IMG/VR virus record: IMGVR_UViG_3300035698_013574
Coordinates: 1 to 40,365 of that record
Length of the DNA stretch: 40,365 bases
Direction: 5' to 3' (one strand)
DNA from: a virus
In this document: piece after piece, positions 15,885-23,163 of the stretch
How positions within the stretch are numbered: position 1 is the stretch's first letter
Layout of the letters: every line of letters begins with the position of its first letter
The notes under the pieces: generated by a model
Database searches by the model: none
What the model was told of the DNA's origin: nothing
The model's input: the letters and a program-made list of their open reading frames with translations, nothing else
Made by a program: the position numbers and the translations under genes

Positions 15885-16450
15885 ATCATCTCAATCACTG
15901 TGCCGAGTCGATAGGCCTCAATGTCCGTATTCAGAATAATCTGAACCCCCACCTCCTTGGCCAACCCCGATAGCATTTTCCTGGTCCGTTGCCTATACAC
16001 AGCACCCCGGATATTGCGAAACGGCTCATCAAGCACTAGCAGACGACGAACGGCTGGCCGGGACAGGAGGATACACGCCAATCGAAGGCCCAAAGAAGCC
16101 ACATCAATCACCCCACCACCAACCTCATTCAGTGGGTCGTCCAAAACTACCCCCTCCCTCTCAAAGACAAGACGGGCTTCTGTCTTCCCACGCTTACATT
16201 CGAAATCAACACGAAAGGAATACGGTTCATCAAACACAGCCACCAGACACCTGGACACGATACTTGAGATCTGACGGTGGCACCGCTGCTGGAGACCCTG
16301 AGCAATACTCTGTAGAATGACTTGGGCCTCCCGCGCGTCTTCCATTGTGCTTGAAATCCGTTCTTTCTCCAAAGTTTCCCGTCGAACGGACTCCTTCGCT
16401 GTTTGACCAACCCCCAAAAGACTATCGATCTGCTTGCGATAAGTGTTCAT
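15881..16450 (-). CDS. Rad50/SbcC-like ATPase, C-terminal half, 189 aa
   Basis: This is the C-terminal ATPase lobe only. It begins with a short coil (residues 1-60), then FDEPYSFRVDFECKRGKTEARLVF, the ABC signature region EVGGGVIDVASLGLRLA (109-125) and Walker B RRLLVLDEPF (135-144) with the D-loop RNIRG. The matching N-terminal lobe with Walker A is a separate gene at 17639-18541, and the Mre11-like nuclease gene lies between. It overlaps the coil gene 16447-16695 by four bases. In normal SbcC/Rad50 both lobes sit on one chain; here they would have to meet as separate polypeptides. Confidence 0.8.
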   Translation of the reverse strand: MNTYRKQIDSLLGVGQTAKESVRRETLEKERISSTMEDAREAQVILQSIAQGLQQRCHRQISSIVSRCLVAVFDEPYSFRVDFECKRGKTEARLVFEREGVVLDDPLNEVGGGVIDVASLGLRLACILLSRPAVRRLLVLDEPFRNIRGAVYRQRTRKMLSGLAKEVGVQIILNTDIEAYRLGTVIEMI

Positions 16451-16695
16451 TCTGTCTCCAGCCGTTCAGCCCACTTCTCCTCAAAACGACTCATCATCAA
16501 CTCCACTTTCTGCTCCGTGGTATCCAAATCCCCGGACAGTTTATCAACCATTTTGCGTCCCTCTTTCAACGACTTACAACCGAATTCGGATTCTAACTGC
16601 TTGAGTAGCTGGGAACGAGCACCGACCACTCGATTGGCCTCACTCTTCGTATCATCAATCCTAGACCGCAACTGCTTATAACGTGCTAAATCCAT
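16447..16695 (-). CDS. Coiled-coil protein, probable Rad50 arm segment, 82 aa
   Basis: ATG 16695 has GGGGAG eight bases upstream. Starts MDLARYKQLRSRIDDTKSEAN and is predicted to be all coiled coil, with LLKQLESEFGCKSLKEGRKM in the middle. Followed at once (ATGA) by the C-terminal Rad50 lobe, so it may supply the returning arm of the coiled coil. There is no CxxC here; the only hook-like CPVC is at the end of the N-terminal half. Function inferred from composition and place. Confidence 0.6.
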   Translation of the reverse strand: MDLARYKQLRSRIDDTKSEANRVVGARSQLLKQLESEFGCKSLKEGRKMVDKLSGDLDTTEQKVELMMSRFEEKWAERLETE

Positions 16696-16700
16696 CAGAA

Positions 16701-17636
16701 TTACTCCCCAATCAATCCCAGGACCTCACGACGCACGGGGTCCCTGACCTCGTGATCTCGAAGGTACTGTAGAACACTGTCCCGGTAATCGACCACAACG
16801 GAACTGGTACTAGACAACTCCTCCAAGAAATTGCCCAATTCCTCATCCACAACCCCACTCTCTGCCTGCTCCGGACCCTCCTCTACCCACATCTCGCCCT
16901 CCGTAGACAACTCCTCGACCTCCACGGACCCATCGGCGTGCAGTAGTCCCACGGAGGGCGTTAGGTTCTGCTCATCCCACTTCCTCCGGATCAAGCAGCC
17001 ACAATTGAACACTGTACACTCCCCTATCTGAGATTTGAACCGCCTGTGATTATCCCCCGTCACAATGACGTCGAACCGCTTGGCCATGTCTGCGAGTGCT
17101 CGATCCACCAGAGCTGGCTCTGGGGCATTGGAATATCCACACCCTTTTACCCAAAGGAACTTATGGAGCACGGCTACCCGCAGGACCCCCTTTTGCTTCT
17201 TCTCACCACCCACATCCAGTGCCGTGCCCCAAGGATACCCCCAGATAGACAGATCTATCGAAGGCCACTGTTCCTTAAACTCAGATTGCTCATAACGTAA
17301 ATCCACAATACGACCCGCCTCCACCAACGTCCAATACGCCGACTTCCTAATGTCCTCCAGACTGTGCAACGGCAAATCGTGCTGGCCAGGAACAGCAAAC
17401 ATCGCAGGCATATTTGCGATAGCCCAATTGATTAAGAACGGATTGGAATTATAGCGATCAAAAACATCCCCAGCACAGAGAATTGACACCCCCTCATGAT
17501 CCCCCCGAAGCGTCTTCAACTGCTCTAATACCCTAGCCTGAGCACCCATCCAATCAGGCTCTACTGATCTCGAAATAGGTGGTCTTTCGGATAAGTGTGG
17601 ATCTGAACACAAAATAGCTACGATCTCTGAACTCAT
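16701..17636 (-). CDS. sbcD: SbcD/Mre11-like nuclease, 311 aa
   Basis: Metallophosphoesterase that trims DNA ends with the Rad50-like ATPase. ATG 17636 is chosen (three bases after the upstream stop); a longer reading starts within the ATPase gene. Motifs in order: SDPHLSE (D12, H14), GDVFDRYN (57-), GQHDLPLH (84-, with Gln where Asn is usual), a HKF site and TGDNHRRF near residue 198. The acidic C-terminal ~70 residues (GEMWVEEGPEQAESGVVDEE) may be the ATPase-binding tail. The gene sits between the two halves of the ATPase. Confidence 0.85.
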   Translation of the reverse strand: MSSEIVAILCSDPHLSERPPISRSVEPDWMGAQARVLEQLKTLRGDHEGVSILCAGDVFDRYNSNPFLINWAIANMPAMFAVPGQHDLPLHSLEDIRKSAYWTLVEAGRIVDLRYEQSEFKEQWPSIDLSIWGYPWGTALDVGGEKKQKGVLRVAVLHKFLWVKGCGYSNAPEPALVDRALADMAKRFDVIVTGDNHRRFKSQIGECTVFNCGCLIRRKWDEQNLTPSVGLLHADGSVEVEELSTEGEMWVEEGPEQAESGVVDEELGNFLEELSSTSSVVVDYRDSVLQYLRDHEVRDPVRREVLGLIGE

Positions 17637-17638
17637 TG

Positions 17639-18541
17639 CTAATTCTCCAATTTCCACTTCTGTCCACAAACAGGACACCGGCCCTTCAATTCCTTATTCA
17701 TCTGGCGTTGTAACGTCCTCTCCTCCTCACCCGCCCTGTCTAATTTTTCCTCTCTACTCTGAATAGAAGACACAAGAGACTCTAACCGCACCAACTCTGC
17801 CTTCCGCTCAATGTACTTATCACCTACCACTAGAAGCCGTTCCCCATCCTTCAGGCGGAAGTCGGTATCCTGTAGATTTTGATCTATCTGTTCCAGCGAT
17901 TCCACTAGGCCCTCCAGAACATCCAACTTCGATTTCTTTTCAGTGACACTCGACTCCAACTGCTCTGTCTTCTTCAGATCCCGGTCCGCCTTCTCAGCAA
18001 ACGACACTTCCTTTATCTGGGTCTTGGCCTCAGAAAGACGCTTATCCACCAGTATCCCCTCAAACTTCAATTCCCGCATCCGTTTAGCAGAGGTTGTACT
18101 GACCCGATCGATCATATCCAGATCTACCAGCTTGTTCAACTGTCGTGCCAACTCCGATGCTGATAGATAGAACCAAAACGGCGGATCATGCTGCGACGAA
18201 AAGTTCGACTCGCTCACACTAAGTTTCTCCTGGATCGATGGGGGAACATCACTCCCAAACGCTTTGAACTCCCGTTTTCCCAGGGCATAACTATTCGTGC
18301 TAGATCCCCTCTCTCTCGTCGCTGTGAACTCATCAACTCGCACCTTCACTTTCATCGACTTCTCCCCGTGGCGAATAAAACCATCACCTCTGGGCTTATT
18401 CAGCATCACCCAACGCACGGCACGCAACAGAGAGGACTTGCCCTTATCAGTATCACCGACGATCGTCGTGATTTCTGGATCGAACGTGATGTCCAAACGC
18501 TCGTGTTTCTGAAAGTCCTTGACTAGGAGACGCTGTAGCAT
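17639..18541 (-). CDS. Rad50/SbcC-like ATPase, N-terminal half with zinc hook, 300 aa
   Basis: ATG 18541 chosen (MLQRLLVKDFQKHERLDI); longer readings run into the RuvC gene. Walker A GDTDKGKSS at 29-37, a Q-loop around Gln117 (SSQHDPPFWFYLS), then ~170 residues of coiled coil ending in GRCPVCGQKW (289-292), a CxxC zinc hook. The chain stops eight residues after the hook (WKLEN), exactly where normal Rad50 would begin the return coil. So this is a half-molecule ending at the hook, not a random truncation. The SbcD gene follows three bases later. Confidence 0.85.
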   Translation of the reverse strand: MLQRLLVKDFQKHERLDITFDPEITTIVGDTDKGKSSLLRAVRWVMLNKPRGDGFIRHGEKSMKVKVRVDEFTATRERGSSTNSYALGKREFKAFGSDVPPSIQEKLSVSESNFSSQHDPPFWFYLSASELARQLNKLVDLDMIDRVSTTSAKRMRELKFEGILVDKRLSEAKTQIKEVSFAEKADRDLKKTEQLESSVTEKKSKLDVLEGLVESLEQIDQNLQDTDFRLKDGERLLVVGDKYIERKAELVRLESLVSSIQSREEKLDRAGEEERTLQRQMNKELKGRCPVCGQKWKLEN

Positions 18542-18542
18542 A

Positions 18543-19007
18543 TTACTTCTTCTTTCTATCATACTCAGACCTAGCCAAATCAAGCAATGCCAGAGCATCT
18601 GCCTGATTGTCATCAACGATCTCCACCTCGGGCCACCGTTCCTCGGCAGTCTTCACCATCAATTCCTTACTCGCACCGCCCTTCCCAGTAAAAAACTTCT
18701 TGATTTCACTCGGACTATAGCCGCGGTACGTTATCTCCTCATCCTCACACCACCGTTTGATGACCCCCTGCAACTCGGCTTGTACCACCAATGCTCCCTG
18801 CATTTTAGGCTTTGCGTGTCTTGCCGCCTCAAACACAACTAGATCAACTCCCAGTCCATCCAGAACATCATTCAATTTTGCCCCCAACCGCACAAGCCTC
18901 ATTCCGGACGATTCGTCCCTTCGTACTGACAAATCCCACACACCAGACGGTCCTATCGAATGCGCCCAGCCACACCTAGTCGCTGGATCGAGTGCTAGAA
19001 TTCTCAC
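18543..19007 (-). CDS. RuvC-like resolvase / RNase H-fold nuclease, 154 aa
   Basis: Starts ILALDPATRCGWA (first catalytic Asp in strand 1), then LVVFEAARH (Glu after strand 4), YSPSEIKKFFTGKGGASKEL (the RuvC helix and loop), and DDNQADALALLDLA (the D-x-x-D-A motif). This matches phage RuvC-like Holliday junction resolvases; length ~154 fits. It would resolve branched replication intermediates before packaging. The start lies inside the end of the upstream gene (32-base overlap). Confidence 0.85.
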   Translation of the reverse strand: MRILALDPATRCGWAHSIGPSGVWDLSVRRDESSGMRLVRLGAKLNDVLDGLGVDLVVFEAARHAKPKMQGALVVQAELQGVIKRWCEDEEITYRGYSPSEIKKFFTGKGGASKELMVKTAEERWPEVEIVDDNQADALALLDLARSEYDRKKK

Positions 19008-19332
19008 TGTCTTTTCCTTTCTCTGCGTTTCTCATAAGACTTATTTGTCTCTCATAAGACTTCTTCAGTTGATCAAACCTCACCTGTTGTTCCTGATCAT
19101 AATCCTTAATCATAAAAACAGCGTATTCTGTCACTAAACGAACAGCCTCTGCACTCCTTACAGCTCCAATAGCACATCGCAGCACGTTGATCGCAGCTGT
19201 CTTTACATCCTGTTCTCTGTCCAAACGTAGCTCGGCAGCCATAACAGCCGCCATCGAATCGTTCTTAGCAGCATCGTCATAGAAATCTGCTTTTGCCCTA
19301 ATACGTTGGATCAATTCACCTAATGTCAACAT
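18976..19332 (-). CDS. Unassigned helical protein, 118 aa
   Basis: ATG 19332 gives MLTLGELIQRIRAKADFYDD..., an all-helical protein rich in Ala and Arg (DREQDVKTAAINVLRCAIGAVRSAEAV). Possibly a four-helix bundle. The C-terminal end (EKGKDSENSSTRSSD) overlaps the RuvC gene start. No family recognised. Confidence 0.55.
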   Translation of the reverse strand: MLTLGELIQRIRAKADFYDDAAKNDSMAAVMAAELRLDREQDVKTAAINVLRCAIGAVRSAEAVRLVTEYAVFMIKDYDQEQQVRFDQLKKSYERQISLMRNAEKGKDSENSSTRSSD

Positions 19333-19356
19333 CCGCGTCCTCTGCGTCTCTGCGGT

Positions 19357-19524
19357 TCATTTGTTCTTGCTTTTTGCCATTTTCTTCATACTCTTATTAA
19401 AACACCGTTCGCACACTGGCAAGCCATTACCCAGCTTGTGAGTTACTTTCCTGCCACACTTCCAACGATAATGGCCCGTCCAATCCTTCATCCGTTTTGT
19501 CTTTTGACAAGTTTGATTTTTCAT
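19357..19524 (-). CDS. Small zinc-binding protein, 55 aa
   Basis: ATG 19524 is chosen because GGAGGAGTAG precedes it and it starts three bases after the upstream stop. Strongly basic with four cysteines: CQKTK...YRWKCGRKV...LPVCERCFNKS, a C-x(n)-C...CxxC arrangement. Ends KKMAKSKNK. Likely a small nucleic-acid-binding zinc protein; no family recognised. Confidence 0.55.
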   Translation of the reverse strand: MKNQTCQKTKRMKDWTGHYRWKCGRKVTHKLGNGLPVCERCFNKSMKKMAKSKNK

Positions 19525-19526
19525 CG

Positions 19527-19874
19527 CTACTCCTCCGAGTAAGTAAATACGTGCGTAGAAAGAAATAATCCCAACCAAGACGGATGCCGTATGATCGTAG
19601 CTGCTGCTTCCTCAAGAGCTTTTCTGTCTGTTGTGGCAGACTCACCCTCCCGTTTATCCAAAATAAGTCTGGCTCCCCACTTCCCCCACGATACACGTAT
19701 TGGAACTTGCATGTGTGACAAACTAAGTATCCGTTGAGCTACCAAACATGCGTATTCAATAAACACGTCGTTCTTTTTGAGACTGTCATCCCAAACCGCC
19801 GAAAGTTCTACGCAAGGGGGAACATCACCGTAATTCTCAACCCACGCCCAATAAGGCCCTTTCTGTTCTCTCAT
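19527..19874 (-). CDS. Unassigned protein, 115 aa
   Basis: Starts MREQKGPYWAWVENYGDVPP. The centre is alpha/beta (VFIEYACLVAQRILSLS; PIRVSWGKWGARLILDKR). No domain recognised. Its stop codon region provides the ribosome site for the zinc protein gene that follows. Tryptophan- and charge-rich composition suggests a folded soluble protein. Confidence 0.5.
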   Translation of the reverse strand: MREQKGPYWAWVENYGDVPPCVELSAVWDDSLKKNDVFIEYACLVAQRILSLSHMQVPIRVSWGKWGARLILDKREGESATTDRKALEEAAATIIRHPSWLGLFLSTHVFTYSEE

Positions 19875-19899
19875 TGCTAGTTCTCCTCAATCCACTTGG

Positions 19900-20298
19900 T
19901 CAGCCAGTCGCGGAGGCGGATGATCGAAAATAAACTTCAATGGTTTTTCCACAATGTGGGCACCTAGCACCGTGCTGAATAACCGGCTCGTCTTTATCCT
20001 GCCCTTCTAGTTTGTCTTCCATTTCAGGCCATTCCAGCCCCTCAACACACCTATTTTTATCACATTTATTGCAGGTCCACCCTGGTACTAATGGGCTATA
20101 CTCAACCACATAATCTGCAAAATCAGACTCAGATAGTTTTTCAAGTTCTTTGTCTTTGGTGTTGCCGCAGTTTAGGAATGTGACAGCCATCGCAGTACCG
20201 CAGCATTCCGGCGGCGTAGCATCCCTGATGTACCTCAGCAGGCGGACGTTGTCGCTAATTTGCATTTTACCAAGAGATGCGTTTTTTGTTTTGCTCAT
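19900..20298 (-). CDS. Zinc-ribbon-containing protein, 132 aa
   Basis: Starts MSKTKNASLGKMQISDNVRL. Cysteine sites: PECCGTAM, GWTCNKCDKNRCVEG and GARCPHCGKTIEV, giving two CxxC knuckles (WTCNKC and ARCPHC) plus extra cysteines, so one or two zinc ribbons. The linker is acidic. No named family. Related only by general character to the other small zinc genes in this stretch. Confidence 0.55.
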   Translation of the reverse strand: MSKTKNASLGKMQISDNVRLLRYIRDATPPECCGTAMAVTFLNCGNTKDKELEKLSESDFADYVVEYSPLVPGWTCNKCDKNRCVEGLEWPEMEDKLEGQDKDEPVIQHGARCPHCGKTIEVYFRSSASATG

Positions 20299-20308
20299 CG
20301 CTTCACTC

Positions 20309-20692
20309 TCATTTCTTCATCACCAATTTCATCGGTGGCGGCTGGTCAGGATTTTCGGGGTCGGCTAGGACTGTTATTTTCCAACTATACATTGCTTTGT
20401 CATCGCCCTTGTCCTTCTCAAACCAACAGATTGCCGTATTGTGGAGGTATCCAGAAAAACAACGCCTGTTCCAAGGTCTATCGGAACTGTCCCGGACCCA
20501 AACATACGCATTCACTGGCATATACTCATCCGCACTCGGCCAGTGCCACGGCTGCTTGGCTGGCTCGGATGCCTTCGCTTCGGCCAACTGCGATTCCAGT
20601 TCCTTCACCCGCTCGCTTTCTTCGCAGCAGGATTTTTTGATGGCCCGGTGTACCAATTCTATTACACTACCCCAGAGCGGTCTCATGTCCAT
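20309..20692 (-). CDS. Unassigned protein with HWP motif, 127 aa
   Basis: Starts MDMRPLWGSVIELV, then a short coil (ESERVKELESQLAEAKASEP) leading into AKQPWHWPSADEYMPVNAYVWV, then a strand-rich part (AMYSWKITVLADPENPDQ). The KQP-W-HWPSADE block is nearly the same as one in the upstream gene 20696-21754, also at DNA level (19 of 21 bases). No family recognised. Confidence 0.55.
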   Translation of the reverse strand: MDMRPLWGSVIELVHRAIKKSCCEESERVKELESQLAEAKASEPAKQPWHWPSADEYMPVNAYVWVRDSSDRPWNRRCFSGYLHNTAICWFEKDKGDDKAMYSWKITVLADPENPDQPPPMKLVMKK

Positions 20693-20695
20693 TCT

Positions 20696-21754
20696 CTAAG
20701 CCGACGGTTTCTGGAGTTCTTGATACTGCTCGATAATCCACTCATCCGTCAGCACTTGCCGCTCGACGAGTCCGCCGTAGTTGGTGTGAAAGTAGGCGGC
20801 AATGGCATTAGTGATTTTCACATGCAGGTATTCCACATCATTCGCCCTGAGCTGTTCAGCACCCTCATCGCCAGCAACCCCAATTTTCGTCGCCATTTCC
20901 TCCCGCAACTCCTCGGCCGTTGGCCAGTGGCAGGGCTGCTTGCGGCATTTAATCTCTGCCTCCTTTTCCAGTTCAGTGATTCTGGTATCGCGATCCTGAA
21001 TCACTCGGACTTGTTCGTCGTTATGTGTCAGCCGGTTTTCTGCGATGTTTTCCCAGCGTTCGACTGTATGTTTCAATTTGGAAATCTTCGCATCCTTCTC
21101 TGCCGTGACTTCACCGACACGGGGGTTGTACCACTCCCTGAACGCGCTGAAGCCGTCCATGTTGCATTTACTCACAGCTCTTTCCCACACTTCCCGCGAA
21201 CTCGGCCCGCAGGGTTTCGCCCGATTAAGCCGACGATTTTCCTCCCGCAACTCTTGAATCGTCACGGTCCGCTCGGCCAGCTTGTCTTGGAGATTCTTGG
21301 CGTGATTTTTAAGGCGGTCGGGCTTCGTGTATGCACGTTTAAGTTCTTCATTCTGCCGGGCAATAATTAGTTTCAACCCCGCAATCTCATCATTCCCAAC
21401 CGGTGCCGCCAAGTGGGCCGCGAAGAGGGTGTCGATGGCCACCGTAGCTCCACTAACCGTATATTTAGACAGACATCCTTTTTCGCTATTGCGTATTTCT
21501 TGGGCAGCGGTTGTTTCGCTATTTGCCTCGAATGCTTTTGCCACCACCGTCCGCATTTCCTCCAGCGTCATCGCTCGTGGCTGGGTTTCCAGGAGCGTGG
21601 TGAGGCTATCCGCTAATTTGTCGCACAATGTTTGTGTATATGAAACAACAGTCTCAAATGCTGTTCTATCCGGGCCACCTGGAAGCATATCGCTGTACTG
21701 CTTTAGCTCCCCAATAAGGCCCGGCATCTCTCGCACCTGTTCAGACAGTTTCAT
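20696..21754 (-). CDS. Coiled-coil protein with HWP motif, 352 aa
   Basis: Starts MKLSEQVREMPGLIGELKQY and overlaps the upstream gene by 14 bases. Residues ~100-260 are mostly coiled coil (KPDRLKNHAKNLQDKLAERT..., RDTRITELEKEAEIK). Near residue 270 is KQPCHWPTAEELRE, matching the downstream gene. The C-terminal ~60 residues are helical and end EQYQELQKPSA. No family recognised; perhaps a scaffold or tether. The motif shared with its neighbour suggests partial duplication. Confidence 0.6.
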   Translation of the reverse strand: MKLSEQVREMPGLIGELKQYSDMLPGGPDRTAFETVVSYTQTLCDKLADSLTTLLETQPRAMTLEEMRTVVAKAFEANSETTAAQEIRNSEKGCLSKYTVSGATVAIDTLFAAHLAAPVGNDEIAGLKLIIARQNEELKRAYTKPDRLKNHAKNLQDKLAERTVTIQELREENRRLNRAKPCGPSSREVWERAVSKCNMDGFSAFREWYNPRVGEVTAEKDAKISKLKHTVERWENIAENRLTHNDEQVRVIQDRDTRITELEKEAEIKCRKQPCHWPTAEELREEMATKIGVAGDEGAEQLRANDVEYLHVKITNAIAAYFHTNYGGLVERQVLTDEWIIEQYQELQKPSA

Positions 21755-21983
21755 GGTTTTTTCCTTTCAACTGAACACCCAATTTAGAACACCACCGCCT
21801 AGCTGCCACCCCGGCGGAAATTGTCGTGCTATACCTCCACCGGGAAACAACTCTCGCATCATCACGATTGCTGTCTTTCGTCGTGCTTAAAATTATGTAC
21901 CACGTCCACATTTTTTGTGCGCTATCCGTGTTTAGGTTTAATTCTCCCTCTCGGTGTATCACGATCTTGCCGAAAACAGCCAT
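21741..21983 (-). CDS. Unassigned small protein, 80 aa
   Basis: ATG 21983 chosen (GTG is the codon before it); AAGGAG lies four bases upstream, just after a GC-rich hairpin. Protein begins MAVFGKIVIHREGELNL, with strands then a helix pattern YSTTISAGVAARRWCSKLGV. No family recognised. Overlaps the coiled-coil gene by 14 bases. Confidence 0.5.
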   Translation of the reverse strand: MAVFGKIVIHREGELNLNTDSAQKMWTWYIILSTTKDSNRDDARVVSRWRYSTTISAGVAARRWCSKLGVQLKGKNHETV

Positions 21984-21995
21984 CACTCTCCTTTC

Positions 21996-22009
21996 GCCGC
22001 CTCGGCGGC
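21996..22009 (-). other. GC-rich hairpin before a ribosome site
   Basis: GCCGCC-TC-GGCGGC on the plus strand, a perfect 6-base inverted repeat with a 2-base centre (a five-pair stem with a four-base loop is more likely physically). It lies 13 bases upstream of the start at 21983. It could regulate that start or end the interrupted frame upstream; no T run follows, so an intrinsic terminator is less likely. Confidence 0.35.
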
Positions 22010-22019
22010 TTCACGTGTG

Positions 22020-22220
22020 CTAATTTGATCGTATGTTCGCAGCATACACTCGCCTCATGGCGTACCTTCTCGCAGTTTCGTAGCTGTTAAATCGCTCCCG
22101 ACGCCTCCTGGGGAAATCACCTGGAAACTCAATCGCATTTTCACGCGGAACAAAATTAATGTACCAATGTGTTCCGTCCCGTCATTTGTAAATATAAGCC
22201 TCGACATTTCTAAATCTCAT
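22020..22220 (-). pseudogene. Small phage gene, appears interrupted
   Basis: A stretch of about 67 codons with clear coding character, aromatic and Arg-rich (VEAYIYK, GTHWYINFVPRENAIEF, ERFNSYETARRYAMRRVYA), lies in the gap between the 5' nuclease and the 80-residue gene. The reading frame seems broken about once, so it is listed as a broken gene. A sequencing error, or recoding, are alternatives. A tiny 24-codon frame overlaps its start (22210-22284). No family recognised. Confidence 0.4.
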
Positions 22221-22284
22221 GTCTGTCCCCATGAGCCGCCAAGCCATTTCCCAAATTGATAAGTTCAGCAATTTCAGCAATCAT
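22210..22284 (-). CDS. Possible 24-aa leader frame after the 5' nuclease
   Basis: ATG 22284 lies four bases after the nuclease stop and gives 24 residues, MIAEIAELINLGNGLAAHGD and a short end. It may be a translated leader or just the carrier of the next ribosome site. Support is thin: only position and lack of stops. Together with the interrupted frame it fills the 21984-22287 gap. Confidence 0.25.
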   Translation of the reverse strand: MIAEIAELINLGNGLAAHGDRHEI

Positions 22285-22287
22285 CAC

Positions 22288-23136
22288 TCACACCTCCAGG
22301 ATTCTCCGACCACGTCCCTTCAACGACTTCATACCCAACTCACCAGCCAAATCATCCCATCCCCCAAACACCACTTCATCTTCCCGAATGTGGAATGAGG
22401 CTGTACCCGGAAATGGCAACCGCGTCAACTGAATATTCCCTCTCCACTTATCATTATCGGAAACAATCAACTCGTATTTTTTTGACTTGTCCGACAACTG
22501 CCCCGTCAAGAACTTGATTGCTGTCTGCTCCCCAATCCCCTTAATACCGATCACATTATCTCCAGGACATCCGGCTAGTGCTTTGACATCCGCCCACTGG
22601 GAGGGTGAGATGCCATACTCCTCCTGGAACTTCGGTGCTGTGTATGGCGACTTCGTCCCGAGATTCCAGATCCAAACACAGTCCTCTACAAGAAGCTGGA
22701 ATAGATCGCCATCACTACTGACGATAACGGCTCGCTGTTTCTCCTCCAGCAAGTCATTACAAAGAGAAGCTATTACATCATCTGCTTCGTACCCCTTGTC
22801 CCAAAACAAGTTCCGATAACCAATCCTTGGCAGGTACTCTTCTCGAAGCTTTTTCAATTGATCCCGAACACAATCCAATGCCTTTGATTTCTCCTCATCT
22901 ACTTCCTCTCGTCGGTTGCGTTTATAGACACGGCTAATCTCTAACCGTTTCCCACAACCTGCGTCAAAGCAGAAGCACACACGACCCATCCCGTACATCT
23001 CTTGTAGCTGTGCCACAGTTCGCAGTAAACCAAAAACCACGCTGGTCTGAGCGCCCTCATAGGACAGTTCTCCAAAGGCGTAAAATGACCGATATGCGAC
23101 CGAGGAGACGTCAATGAGCAGAACTGGCGGTGTCAT
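22288..23136 (-). CDS. 5'-3' exonuclease (FEN / PolA 5' nuclease family), 282 aa
   Basis: Removes RNA primers and 5' flaps. Motifs: PVLLIDVSSVAYRSFYAFG (metal Asp9), FCFDAG, YKRNRRE (the arch helix arginines), GYEADDVIASL, SSDGDLFQL and then the helix-hairpin site CPGDNVIGIKGIGEQTAIKFL. These are the FEN-family blocks in the right order; 282 residues matches free-standing phage 5' nucleases such as T5 and T4 types. The polymerase in this genome lacks a 5' nuclease domain, so this gene supplies it in trans. Confidence 0.9.
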   Translation of the reverse strand: MTPPVLLIDVSSVAYRSFYAFGELSYEGAQTSVVFGLLRTVAQLQEMYGMGRVCFCFDAGCGKRLEISRVYKRNRREEVDEEKSKALDCVRDQLKKLREEYLPRIGYRNLFWDKGYEADDVIASLCNDLLEEKQRAVIVSSDGDLFQLLVEDCVWIWNLGTKSPYTAPKFQEEYGISPSQWADVKALAGCPGDNVIGIKGIGEQTAIKFLTGQLSDKSKKYELIVSDNDKWRGNIQLTRLPFPGTASFHIREDEVVFGGWDDLAGELGMKSLKGRGRRILEV

Positions 23137-23163
23137 GTCTTGGCTTCTTTCCTTCTCTACATA

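Noticed and set aside
20441-21370. Long plus-strand open frame (309 codons) with hydrophobic sequence
   Set aside because: It lies opposite two well-supported minus-strand genes, has no good ribosome site and its composition mirrors the coiled-coil codons.
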